The position numbers were made by a program, and so were the translations under genes. From Isoetes taiwanensis (taxonomy: Eukaryota; Streptophyta; Lycopodiopsida; Isoetales; Isoetaceae), in NCBI GenBank assembly GCA_021234155.1, contig JAJEKV010000044.1, forward strand, positions 11,103,764 through 11,167,763: 64,000 nucleotides of DNA, in the 5' to 3' direction. Positions 30,277 through 42,709 of this stretch are shown one piece after another. The notes under the pieces were generated by a model that saw only the letters and a program-made list of their open reading frames with translations, ran no database searches and was not told the DNA's origin. Every line of letters begins with the position of its first letter. Within the stretch, counting starts at the first letter, position 1.

Positions 30277-33200
30277 CTAAAGTAAAGAGAGATCGAAAAT
30301 TCTCCACATGGATACCGAAATTATCCCTGATAACTTATATGCAGTGCAGACCGAAAAAACATGATCTTCATCCTCAATGCTATTTGTGTTGCAGAGTTTA
30401 CAAAGCCGATTTTCTGCTGGAATCTTGGACCACCGGCCTGTTTCACACTCTAACCTGTGAGAACTGACCCAATATCTTGCTATAATTTGCCTGAGCCTCT
30501 TCGGCATGTTTGTGGAAAGATGCCTTTGGTCACCATAATGTTCCATCTGATTGACTGATAGCCTATAGTATGACATCCTGCTCCCTTATTTTGCCCATAT
30601 GACCTGGATTGCAAGCCGCTCTGCCATTGCTCGAGTCTCCTCCTTGTCTACTGGCCAGTTCGCCTCCGTCACTCCCCAACGGCTTGCCCATTCTTTCATA
30701 TCATGAAACCACCCCTGATTGGTTGATGCCAATAAAGCTTGATGTGATAACCTGCTGTTTGGCTGCCTCCGAACTCTATTGACAAAATTAATTGTCTGAT
30801 AGAGAGCTTCTAATTCAAGAGGAAACATTCCCGTCTCGGTCAGCATTATTGCGTATGGTATGGTATTCTTAATACCCAGCTCTCCACACAAGAAGAGCTT
30901 CTGGACTGATTCAATCTGTCCCCATAACTTCTGCGAAATACTGGGCCCCCAAATGGGTGAGCCATACAAAATCATTGTCTGAACCAAGGTTTTATACAGG
31001 TGTTTCTTCAGTTGCCAGTCATTGAGGAACAATCTTGAGCACTTTGAAAGCATGGCATATAAAGCAGATTTCCCTCTTGTCATCCGCCTTCTTATGCACT
31101 CCTTCCAGCTATATTTAGAAGCAAAGTCAATGCCTAAGTATTTGAAACATTCCACTGTCTCGATCTCATGTCCCTTATATTGAAAACTTGGTCTATCCCT
31201 GGTTCCAAAAACCATGACTTTTGTCTTTGCCACATTCACTCTCATTCGTTTTGCTGTACAAAACTGTTCCAACTTGTCTAAATGAGCTTGCAGAACTGCT
31301 TTCTTATTAGCTAGTAAAACCACATCATCTGCATATAATAACAATTGTATGACATAACCCCCAAGCAAAGTACCTGATAGAGCATGTGCACGCAACCATT
31401 CGTCAAGTTCATCGATGAAGAGCCCGAACAAAGTAGGTGACAGCGGGCAGCCTTGGCGGACCCCAATGGTATTTCTGACCAATGTGCTCATATCCCTGGT
31501 TAATGTCACCAAAACTTCAAAGTATAACTGAGATATCGCTCCTTTGAGTTCATCAGGGACACCTAATCGTGTCATTCTCTCACCTAAACCCTTCCTGGGA
31601 ACCATATCAAATGCTTTCGCAAAATCAACGAAAGCAACATATAAAGCTTTATTCGGTTCCTTCGCCCGTTCTATCAAGACACGGAGCGTTAGTGCATGAT
31701 CTAAAGTATTGTGCCCTCTCCTAAAACCAGCTTGGTACTGAGAACACTTGCCCTATTCTTATGCTCAATTTTACTCTCCAGCAACGTACCCAAAAGCTTG
31801 GTGAAAGTGCTCCCAATTAAAACGGTTCTATAGTTTTGTGCCAATTTCTTGTCTCCTGTTTTATAAATTGGATGTACTCGATTCACCCTCCAACTGTCTG
31901 GAAGCCCATATCGGAGGCTTTGATTTAACAAACGTGTCAGAATGGTAAGGGTCTGATGGCCTCCCCATTTAAACAATTCAATGCACAAGCCATCTACATC
32001 GTGTGCCTTATTGTTATCCATTTCTAATAATGTCTTCCTGACCTCTCCCTCAGACATATTTATGTTGGTGGCCGAAAATTGCATGTTTTCTGTCTCTTCA
32101 ATAGCATAAATACTTTTAACTAAACTTAGGAGCTCATCAAAATCCAGATTAGGCGCAGTTGGTCTTCCTTGTAATGCTCTCCAAAAGGTCTTTGGAGATT
32201 CCATAAGTTGATCTGTTAATTTTAGCTGCGGGTTCCTGAAAAAGGCTCGCTTTTTTTGTCTTACCAATGCTTTATACCACTTTGGCTTCTGTATGCAGTT
32301 TGCAGGCAGCTTTGCTCGTGCTTGCTGACAATCAATATCCCACCATGCATTGATAGGTCTACCAAGTGGGCATTTTCTGGTGTAGCCGAACGCGTCGCCG
32401 CTCGCCGGAGTGAAACCGCTGGGAGAATTGCCGAGCATCGCACGAAGTTCCCCTTTCCATGTCATGGAGGACATCAACCTCTCCACTTGGCTTTCATATA
32501 TTCCGTTAAGTGCATATTGAACCTTAAGCCTCGGTTGGAACGCAGTGTCATTCGCCACTGTGGTGCATGCCACCCTTATTTCTACAAACAAAGGCTTATG
32601 ATCCGACTCAGGTAGTTTCTTACCTAGTATAAAATCTTGAATTACATCACCATTTCTTGCTAATAGATAGTCTATGGCGCTGGATCCAGCATGGTTGCTA
32701 CATGTAAAATCTCCTGAGCACTCAAACATGCTTGTACCATTCAGAATTTTCAAATTGCAGATTGTACACATCTCTAGAAGCATTTCGCCCATGAAATTAC
32801 TGGTGGTATCTTCTGATGTCCTCTGAAACAATGGTTCTTCCACCTCCTGTAGCTAGACATCTATGATATTTTCGAATTTTATAGATTGCTTGTTACCTGT
32901 TCTTGCATCGAAGTCCCCCAACAGCAAAACTTCTCCATTTTTACCATGCTTCAAAGCTTCTGTACAAAGTGCCTGGAATGGATCTGATTTATCAAAACCT
33001 GGCTTATCATATGTGCTCGCATTGATAGGGGCAAAATAGCAGACTCCCAAATAAATATCTTTAATCTTTAGCCATAAAAATTGCTTATTTATATCTGCTG
33101 ATATCAATTGGAGTTCCTGTGCTATTTCCTTCCTACTTACTTCATTTTTTCATTCCATACATTCCCTATCAGCATAGATCCTGGTATCTCTGGCAATGGA

Positions 33201-33319
33201 CGAGTCTGGTGTTCCCATGTCTCTGTAAACAGTAAAATATCTTGCTGATTCCAAACTTGGCATGTAGCTGCTATCTTTACTTGATGTAATCCATGAGCAT
33301 TCCATAAGCTAACCTTCAA
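30277..33319 (-). pseudogene. LINE ORF2: endonuclease and reverse transcriptase, broken
   Basis: The endonuclease begins MKVSLWNAHGLHQ with LLFTETWEH, then LLLGDFDART (33107-32853), SSAIDYLLA and SDHKP. A piece is missing after about 33140, where the frame also changes. Reverse transcriptase blocks follow: DVDGLCIELFKWGG, NYRTVLIGSTFTKLL, FVDFAKAFDMVPR, GVRQGCPLSPTLFGLF and the catalytic LLYADDVVLL. The C terminus has CKLCN with HVFSVC, a zinc-knuckle-like motif. Inactivating changes: a TAG near 32850, a frameshift near 31690, a TAA near 30586 and the endonuclease gap. Confidence 0.88.
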
Positions 33320-33331
33320 GGCCCTAACTTC

Positions 33332-34048
33332 CTAATTTCTTTTCCTGTTGGTTATCACTGCTTTGCCACTCTTATCCAGATATGCTATAACTCCGGTGTT
33401 TCTTGCTTCCTTAACCTTCTGCCATTCTTTCTTTCGGAATTCAAGCTGTGTAGGAGTTAAATCTGCATCCAACCATATGCCTTTCTCGCCTTTCAATATG
33501 CTTCTATTGTGCATTACTCGGTCTCTCGCATCCTTATTTCTGAATTTGACAAGAATGGAACGGTTATGAAATGCAGGCTTACCTAGTCTTCTTGATGATA
33601 CAACCTGTGGATCATGCAAATGCATCGTCTCCTTGAAGAATCTATCAATCACATCCGAGACATTTTTCTCTTGTAATTCTGGGAGACCTGAGATTTTCAG
33701 GTTCATTGATCTAGATTCTTGTTCTGCTTGCTCGGTGGTAATATGCTCTTGATGCATCAGCATTTGTTCTTTAGTGGTCCCTGCAAGTACCGAGGCCAGT
33801 TTGATTTCTAAAGCTTCATAAATATCCACTGAGTTTTTGGCAGCCAATTCCTCGTTCTTACTTTGAAGAATCGTATTTTGATGCAATACCTCTTCGAGGG
33901 TTTGCTTCATTGAAATCACTTCAGTTCTCATGTTCTGAATTTCTGCTTTCAATTCATTAACCAACACGAGGAGATGGGCTGTGTCTCCGTCATATTCCAT
34001 GGCCTCGCCCTTGCTGGGTGATGCCATTGTTTTCTTCTTAGCACCCAT
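33332..34048 (-). CDS. LINE ORF1p-like coiled-coil/RNA-binding protein
   Basis: From the ATG at 34048 (MGAKKKTM) the frame is 238 residues. Residues about 25-110 form a heptad-like coiled coil (LVNELKAEIQNMRTEVISMK and onward). The second half, SMNLKISGLPELQEKNVSDV then RRLGKPAFHNRSILVKFRNK and LTPTQLEFRKKEW, follows the RRM and C-terminal layout of L1-type ORF1 proteins, which trimerise and coat element RNA. The frame is intact. The open frame extends further upstream, but that part is a separate endonuclease-like fragment, so I prefer this start. Confidence 0.75.
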   Translation of the reverse strand: MGAKKKTMASPSKGEAMEYDGDTAHLLVLVNELKAEIQNMRTEVISMKQTLEEVLHQNTILQSKNEELAAKNSVDIYEALEIKLASVLAGTTKEQMLMHQEHITTEQAEQESRSMNLKISGLPELQEKNVSDVIDRFFKETMHLHDPQVVSSRRLGKPAFHNRSILVKFRNKDARDRVMHNRSILKGEKGIWLDADLTPTQLEFRKKEWQKVKEARNTGVIAYLDKSGKAVITNRKRN

Positions 34049-34127
34049 AGGGTTAGAGTCACCCCCCCTAAGGAAGCGCCAACAGCAGTGCCCTGGCGGT
34101 GGAAGCGCCAACAGCCTAGGTAGCCTA

Positions 34128-34200
34128 GATATCAATTGGAGTTCCTGTGCTATTTCCTTCCTACTATATATTGCTATGTCTCCGACTACCATTTGAAGTA
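34128..34200 (-). pseudogene. extra LINE endonuclease fragment
   Basis: Minus-strand GDIAIYSRKEIAQELQLIS matches the endonuclease middle section. About 39 bases (GATATCAATTGGAGTTCC and onward) are identical to 33103-33141 within the main LINE. It lies directly upstream of ORF1, as a displaced or tandem LINE piece. Confidence 0.7.
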
Positions 34201-34209
34201 TATGAGACA

Positions 34210-35576
34210 TGAATGCTCAATAAACATCATGATTAACACAAACAAACATCCTAATGTAGAATCACCTTTTAAAGACCCCCTTCAACATTTGTGCAACTGG
34301 AAGTGTTGCGAGAGAAGCCCAATTAGAAGTTTGGCTAGCTCAAAAACATCATGTTGGCCTGGGAGCAAAACAACACTGTCTATTTGTATTTATCATGCCA
34401 AATATTGCTTTAAATACTAATAGATCGTTTTCTACAATTGAATCTCGTGTGTTTCAGCGGAAAAGTCACATACATTAACTTTCTTCCATATTGTGCCATC
34501 GCTATTTTTTGGTCAATTTTTATACCAATACTTGGAATCCATCTAAAGTAACTGTACCTCACAGTATTCCAATTACACGTAGGGCATATAATGGGTGCTA
34601 GCATTGGAAATCCGTATAATATCAAGCATGCTAAAATAAACCCAACCTGACTTTGTAGATAATGCTCTCTACCCTTACGCAATTTAGAGTAAAAACCCTT
34701 TAATAACTGTGAGATAATGATCTGACAACTCTGCATCTACTTATGCAATAGTCCCCACCAAGTACCTATCAAGATGCAATTGACAAAAGACGTAACAAAC
34801 AGAAGTGCGCCGTTAGCAGGCACTGGATGATGGAATTGTAGAATTAGTGGTTATCTAAGAGAAATTTGTAATGGTATAATTCTGGGAGTACTTGGAAATC
34901 AAAAGGGTCTGAAACATACTATATTATATGATTTTGTATGCTATTTACTTCTATGAAGCACATTTGCTCTTTGTTATATTTTGAAGTAGGGGCATGCTTA
35001 CTATGGTGACAACTATAGGACCTCACATTGAACCATACTAGTTTGTTGTTTACATTGCACATGAGTCTAGTCCAATGGTATGTTATCGTCGGATTCAATG
35101 CATGTAATAAACATCAATATGCGGCACAATAATAGGGGGTTCCGAGGGGATTTGATATAGATGTGAAAATAACAATTCTTAAAACCATAGACTATATTCC
35201 TAAAACAATTGAATGAGTTGTTGTAAAAAGAAACAAAGATTTAAGATAAAAAATAATCACATTATCTCACTAATTATATTAGTCAAAGCAGTTTTATTAG
35301 GACATTGAGTTATTTTGGTAGAGGTTCGAGCCCTCGTACTTCATATTGGCCTCAATATACAATTTGGGCCGTAGGATGGACGGATCCGACAACTGAGGTA
35401 GTCCAGGGAGCATCTCGTTTAGAATATGTAGCATAATAACAGGGGGTTTTCTTTGTGTTTTTGTACGCTTTTCACTAAGGTTTTCCTATGATTTCGTGAT
35501 GTATTCAAATGGATGTACTAATGCGTACATCTAGAGTGCACCATTTCTGAGCCATTGATTTTAGCCCTTTTTTTTT
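34210..35576. other. AT-rich intergenic region
   Basis: No supportable gene. A GGTTCGAGCCCTCG word at about 35322 looks like a polymerase III B box, but I find no convincing A box or acceptor stem. Confidence 0.5.
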
Positions 35577-35757
35577 CCAATGGTCAACAACCAATGGCTC
35601 ACAACAAAAGCCCTTTTTTTGTGCGTGTGGTGCATAATGGTCAACAACCAATGGCTCACAACAAAGCTCTTTTTTTTTGTGTGTGTGGTGCATAATGGTC
35701 AACAACCAATGGCTCACAACAAAAGTCCTCTTTTGTGTGTGTGGTGCATAATGGGCA
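35577..35757. repeat. three tandem copies of a ~60-bp unit
   Basis: Each unit contains AATGGTCAACAACCAATGG, then CTCACAACAAA, a T-rich run and GTGTGGTGCAT. The copies differ mainly in T-run length. Confidence 0.85.
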
Positions 35758-36442
35758 CATGAAGGGCGCATGTAGTGCGGTTTTCACGGCAACACATTTC
35801 TTATCATAACTTTTTGATCCGGAGCTCGTTTGAGATGATTTTTATTGCGTTGGAAAGCTCTCCGAGATCTTTTTGATAGTGTATGATATGGATATGTTTG
35901 GTTAAGTTATCTATGCTAAAACAGCAATTTTCCTGCCGGGTTTGGTAGGCTTTTTACATCCTACCGGTGATTAATACTGATTGCGCTTATTGGATATTGT
36001 TTTATGGCTCATTCAATGAAGCCTGCAAAAATTACCATGCATTTTTAGATTTTGAGGCTTCTAGATCCTTGTGCTAACAAGCGAGAAAAGTTTCCCACTT
36101 TGGTTTCTCACCACAAGAATCCATGGAGGCCAAAGGTTCTCGTTAACTTCCATTTTGCAAAATGTTTATGTATGGGTGTTGCAAACTTTTATGACTTTCG
36201 AATAATGGGATCAATCGCTCTATCTTTATGGTAACTTTTACTTATGTTCTATTTGTTTTATTGTGATGAAATTCAAAAGCTACAGTGTGATGAAAGCCTC
36301 AAATGAATTCTAGTTTTTTTTGGTTTGAATTCTAAAATTTTTGTCTCACCGGGAGGGGTCAGTGGACGTCCTTAAGGCCCCGAAGGGGCCAAAAATTTTT
36401 TTTTGCAACACAAACCATTAACATCCAACATATAAAAATTAA

Positions 36443-36976
36443 ACCCCCCACATAACAACCAACATAACAACCATTGACATTAACAACCAACACATAACTA
36501 CCATTGACATTAATTAACACAACCATTGGGTCCAACACATTTAAATTAAAATCCCCTTAAACCCCTTTGGTTTGGGTGCATATTCACACGGGGGGTGACG
36601 AGGGCGGTGAGCCCCTCATAATTGTATGTTCTTGACATTATGAAATCAACACCATATAGTATTCTCGCTTGAAATCTTATAGTATTTTGCGAATCTTGTT
36701 ATACAAAGATAGCAAATTTTGTACTTGCATACCCCACAAACGAGGAACTTTACGTACGGTGTAGATTAAGGAATAAGGGGTGAATATGCCTATCCAACAG
36801 CTCTCGTTGCCCGGAGTCACCCCCCGTGTGAATATGCACCCAAACCAAAGGGGGTTTAAGGGGGATTTTAATTTAAATGTGTTGGACCCAATGGTTGTGT
36901 TAATTAATGTCAATGGTAGTTATGTGTTGGTTGTTAATGTCAATGGTTGTTATGTGTTGGTTGTTATGTGGGGGGC
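36443..36976. mobile_element. long inverted-repeat (foldback/MITE-like) element
   Basis: Arms at 36444-36599 and 36816-36975 are inverted repeats of about 156-160 bp, differing by a few one- and two-base indels, with a 216-bp centre. The ends are six C residues and six G residues. AAAATTAA at 36435-36442 and 36977-36984 is a candidate 8-bp target duplication. There is no transposase. Long arms suggest a Mutator-like or foldback origin, while the 8-bp duplication is more hAT-like; the superfamily is unresolved. Confidence 0.8.
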
Positions 36977-37561
36977 AAAATTAACAGGCAACCATCACTA
37001 TCGACATCACTATAGACAACCATTAAAGAAAAATATCACTATAGATAAAGGCAACCATTAAGGAAAATATTGGAGCCATAATTGGAGCTCAAAGAACGAT
37101 CGACAAGTTTCGAATAAGCTATTGTTTTCGTATAGACATGGATATTGAAAATGTGTTTATAGTGTGGTATCCCCTTAAGCATACAACATAAAAGAGCTAG
37201 CTAGGCTTTTCATTCATCTCAGCAGTATTTCTACAATGGTATAGAGTGCATAGCTGCACATCGCAGGCTACCCAAAAATTGAAAAACATAGGGAATATCC
37301 AGTTATGACACCTGGACCCCAATAAAATTGTGTGCTAAAAATGTTGGCTAGTGTACCCGCCGAGAGCTTAGCACCGGGATTAAAAAACCCCGCCCTTTCG
37401 GGTTTTCGAGGAAAAACCCTAGCGACAAAATCTCGACAAGGGGCTTGGACAATGCAAGGCTGCTAAACATTCCCACAAAAAGCCCACACTCCACAGAGAA
37501 TACCGAAGTCGCGCATCACCCCTGGACCTGCACATCTCTAACAAAAAAATCAATAGAGAAA

Positions 37562-37675
37562 AAACCTCAAAAAAGCGAGGGGCTGGTCACGCGTGCCACA
37601 TGACAAAAAACAATATTTACACCTCGAAAAAATGAGGGGCTGATCACACGTGCCACGCGACAAAAAACAACATGA
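37562..37675. repeat. tandem duplication of ~58 bp
   Basis: GAGGGGCTGGTCACGCGTGC and GAGGGGCTGATCACACGTGC start two successive units, each continuing with CACRNGACAAAAAACAA. The surrounding region 36985-38640 has no supportable gene. Confidence 0.7.
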
Positions 37676-38661
37676 AATAGCGATCCCCAAATGAACCAGA
37701 GCCCCAGAAAATGCATGCAATGCATGCATGGGAGAGATGCATGCTCGCCCATTCGAGAATACCGATCCGATGGCTCGGATCGATGGCAACAAACTTTTAA
37801 CTTTAGAATTAAACTTTGGGCAAAAGCTAGTGCATAAAATCAACAAATGTTGTTTGTTATCTTTCCAGAATATGATATAGGCTCCTACATAATTCTTTAC
37901 AACAACAATAATTGTTTTCTACAACAATAATTTTAATGCAAAGGTGTAAACTATAATTCAAGCCATGCAAAGGTGTAAACTATAATTCTAATTGTCTTTA
38001 AAATTAGATCTGTTGCTCAAAATGCTCAAAATGGTTCTGAGATCCAAAGCTAGGACGTCTGTTGTGGCAGTATCTAACTCCCTTCATGCGCTTGCAACAT
38101 CAAAATGCCATGGATTTCATAATATTGTGATTGTGCCAAATTCAAGATTGACGAGGGGCTTATAGGTCCAAAACCAAAAGTGCATGCGTCTGCAAATAGA
38201 AAAATTGGAACATTTGCAAGAACGTTTTCTTGCTATATTAACTAATGCTCATTTGTCCTAAATCCTGCAATCAGGAATGTGGGAGATAGACTGAAACAAA
38301 TTGAAAGAAGAAAAGCATATGACCATTAAATTCTGCCATTAGCACTGATAAACACTGATATTAATAAGAAGAAGGCCTACTAATCATTTCAACATCATTT
38401 CAAGCTTCTAAATCTGCTTCCTCATAGCTTCAGGGTCTTTCTTAAGTATTGTAACCTCTCTAACCTTCTTACTTTCCTTCTTATTTTGCAAGCATAATGC
38501 AATGTTCCAACGAAATCATACTTGAAATAAGCAAATTCCGGTCTCACCTATGCATGCAATAGCCAAGAAAAGGGAGGGCTTGTAAACTCCTTAATCGTAT
38601 CCATAAAATTATGCAGCCTAGAAACAAAATAAGCACTTCTTTTACATCCTTAGAACAACTA

Positions 38662-38776
38662 TATCCTTCTAGCTTCTAGGAGCCATCCAAATGGGTTACA
38701 TGAATATCGACAGGCATCCACTTCAACCATATTCTTCTAGCTTCTAGAAACCATACAAATGGGTTACATCAACATG
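38662..38776. repeat. tandem duplication of ~74 bp
   Basis: TTCTAGCTTCTAGGAGCCAT followed by CCAAATGGGTTACAT is repeated at about 38734 with small changes. Confidence 0.65.
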
Positions 38777-39934
38777 GAAAAAGAGTACAGTGCATGCAAA
38801 GGAGAGGAGTTGTACAAAAGAGCAAACAAAGGAATACTACAAACAAATAAAGTAGATATTAAATTTGTAAGAATGTTGAGGGAAAAGCTGCAAAATCTGG
38901 AAACAAAGGTGAGTACATGGCTAGGAATTAAGCTCTATACCAAATCGATGAATCCAAACTATTTTAACCCTCCTTTCTTCTGAAAGACCTTCCCAGATCA
39001 AAAGAATCTGTGCAAAAGCGAAAAACCAAGGCAACAAAGTGATTCCTACCAAAGAACATGAATATAGATTGTGACTTATCAACTAACTAAAAAAGGGGTT
39101 TGTCATCAAGGATGTATGATAACACTGACACCACACAAAAACCAACAATGTCCCATAAGACTTACCTACGTTGTCAAAAAATGAGCTCAATATATACGTG
39201 AAATGAAGAAGCCATACAAGATGAACTTACAACTTGAATTTAGATGACTAATAATAGATTGAAAAACATTGAGAAAGTCTTTCAATGGATCACCTCATAA
39301 GCATAAAGCGATCTCCATTGTTACCATGTTGGAAATGAACTGAATCAATGCCGACCAAGGATGCAACTATCTTCATGGAAGTGGAGGGCTCACACATTTA
39401 ATAAGTAGTTACATAAGCATAAACATGATGAGGAAGGTAGAAAATATAACAAAGGATGATGCAATTGATCTTTAGATTTGTTTTGGTTAAGGGAAGGAAG
39501 AGTTCAACATAGCTAAGGTCATATAATGCAAATGTCTAATAGACCTTCAAAGCCATGCATGAGAAAAATCTTAGAATATTTGCAAAAGAGCATGTACTTA
39601 CCTAGAGAAGTGGCACCTTTAGTAAAGGTGCTCAATCGGCTTGGCAAGAAAGCGAGCATGTGAAAGCTAATGAACGGGTTTGTAAAAATGTTGGCAGTCT
39701 CATTGTTAGTGACTTTTCCAAAGATGCCTCGCACTTGCATTATGATAACTTGGCGGGTGGAGTATATTGGAAATAACAAGATCGGTTATACCAACTATGA
39801 AGCCTTTAATACATCCATCAGGTTGAAGCAGTGCTATAAACAAGTTGTTAAAGCCACTCGGCATAATGCTGGTGCTAAATGACTTTATTTCTTTGGAGGG
39901 AAAAACTACATAGTGCTTCTAATAGCATGAAAGT

Positions 39935-40545
39935 TGAAATAATGATATGTAAATAACCACAATACTATCATCCAATATTTCATTCTTTTATGCTTGAGTT
40001 TCCAAAGAACAGAGCAGAAAACAAAAGGTATATGGCAATACTTGAAGAAACAAGCATGTGGCAATGGTCTTCCAATTCTGTATGATGTAGGTAAAAAATA
40101 TTTTTCTATAGAAAATAATTTCTGACCATAGGCTAACATCCTTTATCGTTTACCAAACTAGTTGTTGACAGCTTCACAAATTTGTTCACTTCCCCAAAGA
40201 AATCTGCTAGTTGCATGAAATGACAATTTTTTCTTGCCTTCTATTGTATTCAAAGATTCAGCTAAATCATGTGCAGAAAAGTTCTCAAGGGCCTCTAAAC
40301 TTTCACTAACAAAAGATATAACTCCTCTAATAATGTCTGAAAGATGCTCCAATTCCTGCTCATCAGTGGTCTTTCCATATATGTCACAAAAGTGCTGCAT
40401 CAAATATTCAAAAGTGCTATGTAACCAAGTTGACATAATGATATCTAAATAACTACAATACTATCGTCCAACGTTTCATTTTTTATTGCTTGAGCTTCCA
40501 AAGAGCAAGAAGGATCGAAGCAGAAAACAAACGGTATATGGCAAT
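39935..40545. repeat. ~105-bp direct repeats flanking a coding-like segment
   Basis: The segments 39935-40040 and 40435-40545 align over about 105 bp (ATAATGATATNTAAATAACN, then CAAAGAACA and GGTATATGGCAATA). They bracket the reading frame at 40158-40436. Confidence 0.65.
40158..40436 (-). CDS. unrecognised exon-like frame, 92 codons
   Basis: The frame has balanced, helical-looking composition (FEYLMQHFCDIYGKTTDEQE; LEALENFSAHDLAESLNT) and could be an exon or captured gene fragment. Bracketing by direct repeats favours a captured or duplicated fragment. No family was recognised. Confidence 0.3.
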   Translation of the reverse strand: MSTWLHSTFEYLMQHFCDIYGKTTDEQELEHLSDIIRGVISFVSESLEALENFSAHDLAESLNTIEGKKKLSFHATSRFLWGSEQICEAVNN

Positions 40546-40889
40546 ATAGCAAAAGAGATGAGGATGAGAACCGTTGGTATTACATTTAGACAGTTCCAAG
40601 TCCCATCATTGCCATCTCAATGCCATCAACAAGAGGCACGTGCTTCAAGAGAAAAACAAGTATGTTAGATGTATATGTTATCACGACGATCGCAAGTGAA
40701 GTGAAAAAGAATAACTATTCATTTTTCTCTGTTAGATAAAGATGCAGCAAAACTTGTCAGATTATTTTGGTTCTCTATTGTTAGGTTCACGATTTAACAT
40801 GTCCTGGAATAGGCTGCAAAGTGTTAAATTGCTAAAAATAGTTCTTACTTTTTAAAACACGCTAAAGCAACGAGATTGGAATTAAGTTT

Positions 40890-42709
40890 TGAGATTTTGG
40901 CATCTGCAGTTTATTCAAATTTTGAAACTTTTGAAGCTTGGTTCGACAAAGCTGTTGATTACTGATGCGGACAATCTTCAAAATGCAAAGCTTCTACTTG
41001 ATACTTTCTCTTTAGCATATGGAGTTCTTGTTGGTTGGCCAAAGTATTCTGCATTATAGACGCTTGATGGGGTTGTGCCTCCTTGTGTTGCTGATTTTCC
41101 TTGGAAGGTGCTTCCTTATGGGAAGGCTACTAAACTTCTTGGTATTCCTGTGGGCATTCATATTTCTACCTCCGATGCTTGGGGTATTATCATAGAAGGG
41201 TTGCGAAAGCATTTGTTTTGGTGGAATACTGCTAAGCTCTCTTTGCCAGCGCGAATAACTGCTGCTAAGCATGTTTTAAGTAATCCCCACATCTATATAG
41301 CCTCTACCCTTCTGACTTCTTAGTTAAAATTTCAGGTGATTGTTACCATTGTCCGGAATTTTATTTGGGGTGGGAATGAGGCGCATGCTATGGTCAAGGT
41401 TGCATGGTCCAGATGCACTAGGCCAAAATTTGCAGGTGGTTTGGGTATGACAGACTTCCATCTGCAGAGTAAGATTCTGATTTCTAAGTTCATTTGGAGG
41501 ATCATTAAGGATATGGTTGACTACCTGGAGTGCGGTTGGTGAAGCAGTCACTTGGTCGTTGTGTTCCTTTTGGGAAAGCTTCTTCTTCCTTGGAGTCTCT
41601 TTTATCAGCTATGCCCTTTTCCTAATGCCTCCCCTTTTTTGAAAGGCTTGTTGGAGTCTTGGGAGACAGTACGGACCTTATTTCGTATTGATCTTGTTGC
41701 ATATCATCAGTTGAGTGCCCCTTGTTGGTGGATACCTGTGGAGAATAATCTCCCACTTTGTGCCTCAGTTCATCCATTAACTCAACGGTGCTGGAGGTTA
41801 GCAGGAATCTTAACATTTGTAGCATGGTATGATTCTGGCCAGTTAGCGACTTGGCAAATCTTTCAAACAAAATTCTTATTGTCTCGATGGGACAGACCTA
41901 TTTGGCAAAAGGTTGCTAATACTCTGCCATTGGTTGCTCCAGAGGCTATCGAAGGGTGCATGTGGGTTTTCCACCAGAGTGTTCACGAGCATAGGCTGGT
42001 GAACTCTATATATATGCTGCTTGTCAATGGTGATATCCTTCCGCCATCCACTAAGTGGTCCCTTCAGTTCTCACCTCCCAGTTGGAGACGTATGTGGACT
42101 TGGGCTTGGGATAAACTACTCCATCCTAAGGTGGTTGTGCTTTGGTGGCAGATTCTTCACAGATGCCCTCGGGTGAACGTGCTTGTCCACAGATTTGATC
42201 CTCGAGTGTCATCACTCTGCCCACTGTGCAAGCAAAGGGACGAGACCATTGAGCATTGTTTCTTTTTATGTGATCATCTCCAGCCTGTTTGGTCTTGGCT
42301 GCTTTCTCTTTTTCATGTGACATTGACAAGTCAGCAAGTGCTTCTGGCTATTTATCCAGATACTTGGAATAAGGTGCGGAGTCCATCATTTCATTTGGCA
42401 TCAGGATGGTTGCTGTGGTCCATCTGAAAGCGCAGAATATCGTGTATCTTTCAAAGTTTGGATATTCCTCCTACAGTAGTCCTCCAGGACGCACAAGCTA
42501 GAATCGCTAAGGCCTACCATTGTTCTTCGCTTTCTCCTGCCAAGCGACAATTGATAGTTGAGTCCTATTTGAGTGTGTTGTCTTATGCATAGGCTGGTGG
42601 TTCCATTCAGTGGATCGTGATTATCCTCTGAAATTTTATTCCCGCCTCTGCATTTGTATCTGGCTTTTGGCTTGGTGTTTCAATAAAGTTTGTCGTTCTT
42701 CAAAAAAAA
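40890..42709 (+). mobile_element. 5'-truncated L1-like LINE, 3' half of ORF2 with poly-A tail
   Basis: Starts within the reverse transcriptase (LLITDADNLQNAKLLLDTFS, a changed ADD site), continues with KATKLLGIPVGI, LFWWNTAKLSLPARITAAKH and the thumb, then the zf-RVT motif (PKVVVLWWQILHR, then CPLCKQRDETIEHCFFLC). The 3' UTR ends CAATAAAGTTTGTCGTTCTT followed by C and nine A. Stops at about 41057, 41322 and 41540 and a frame change make it dead. Its 3' end is homologous to that of the element at 58521-60326, so both are one family. Confidence 0.88.
41552..42427 (+). pseudogene. LINE ORF2 C-terminal part with zf-RVT zinc motif
   Basis: A 291-codon open stretch within the truncated LINE. The last third has the zf-RVT region: WTWAWDKLLHPKVVVLWWQI, VLVHRFDPRVSSLCPLCKQR and EHCFFLCDHLQPVW, characteristic of plant L1-like ORF2 C termini. 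It has no start of its own. Confidence 0.8.

Noticed and set aside
35280-35400. Possible SINE or tRNA remnant from the GGTTCGAGCCCTCG word
   Set aside because: No A box at the expected distance, no acceptor stem and no target duplication were found.
35577-35757. CRISPR-like array
   Set aside because: Three adjacent 60-bp tandem units without unique spacers, in a plant nuclear context; an ordinary tandem repeat.
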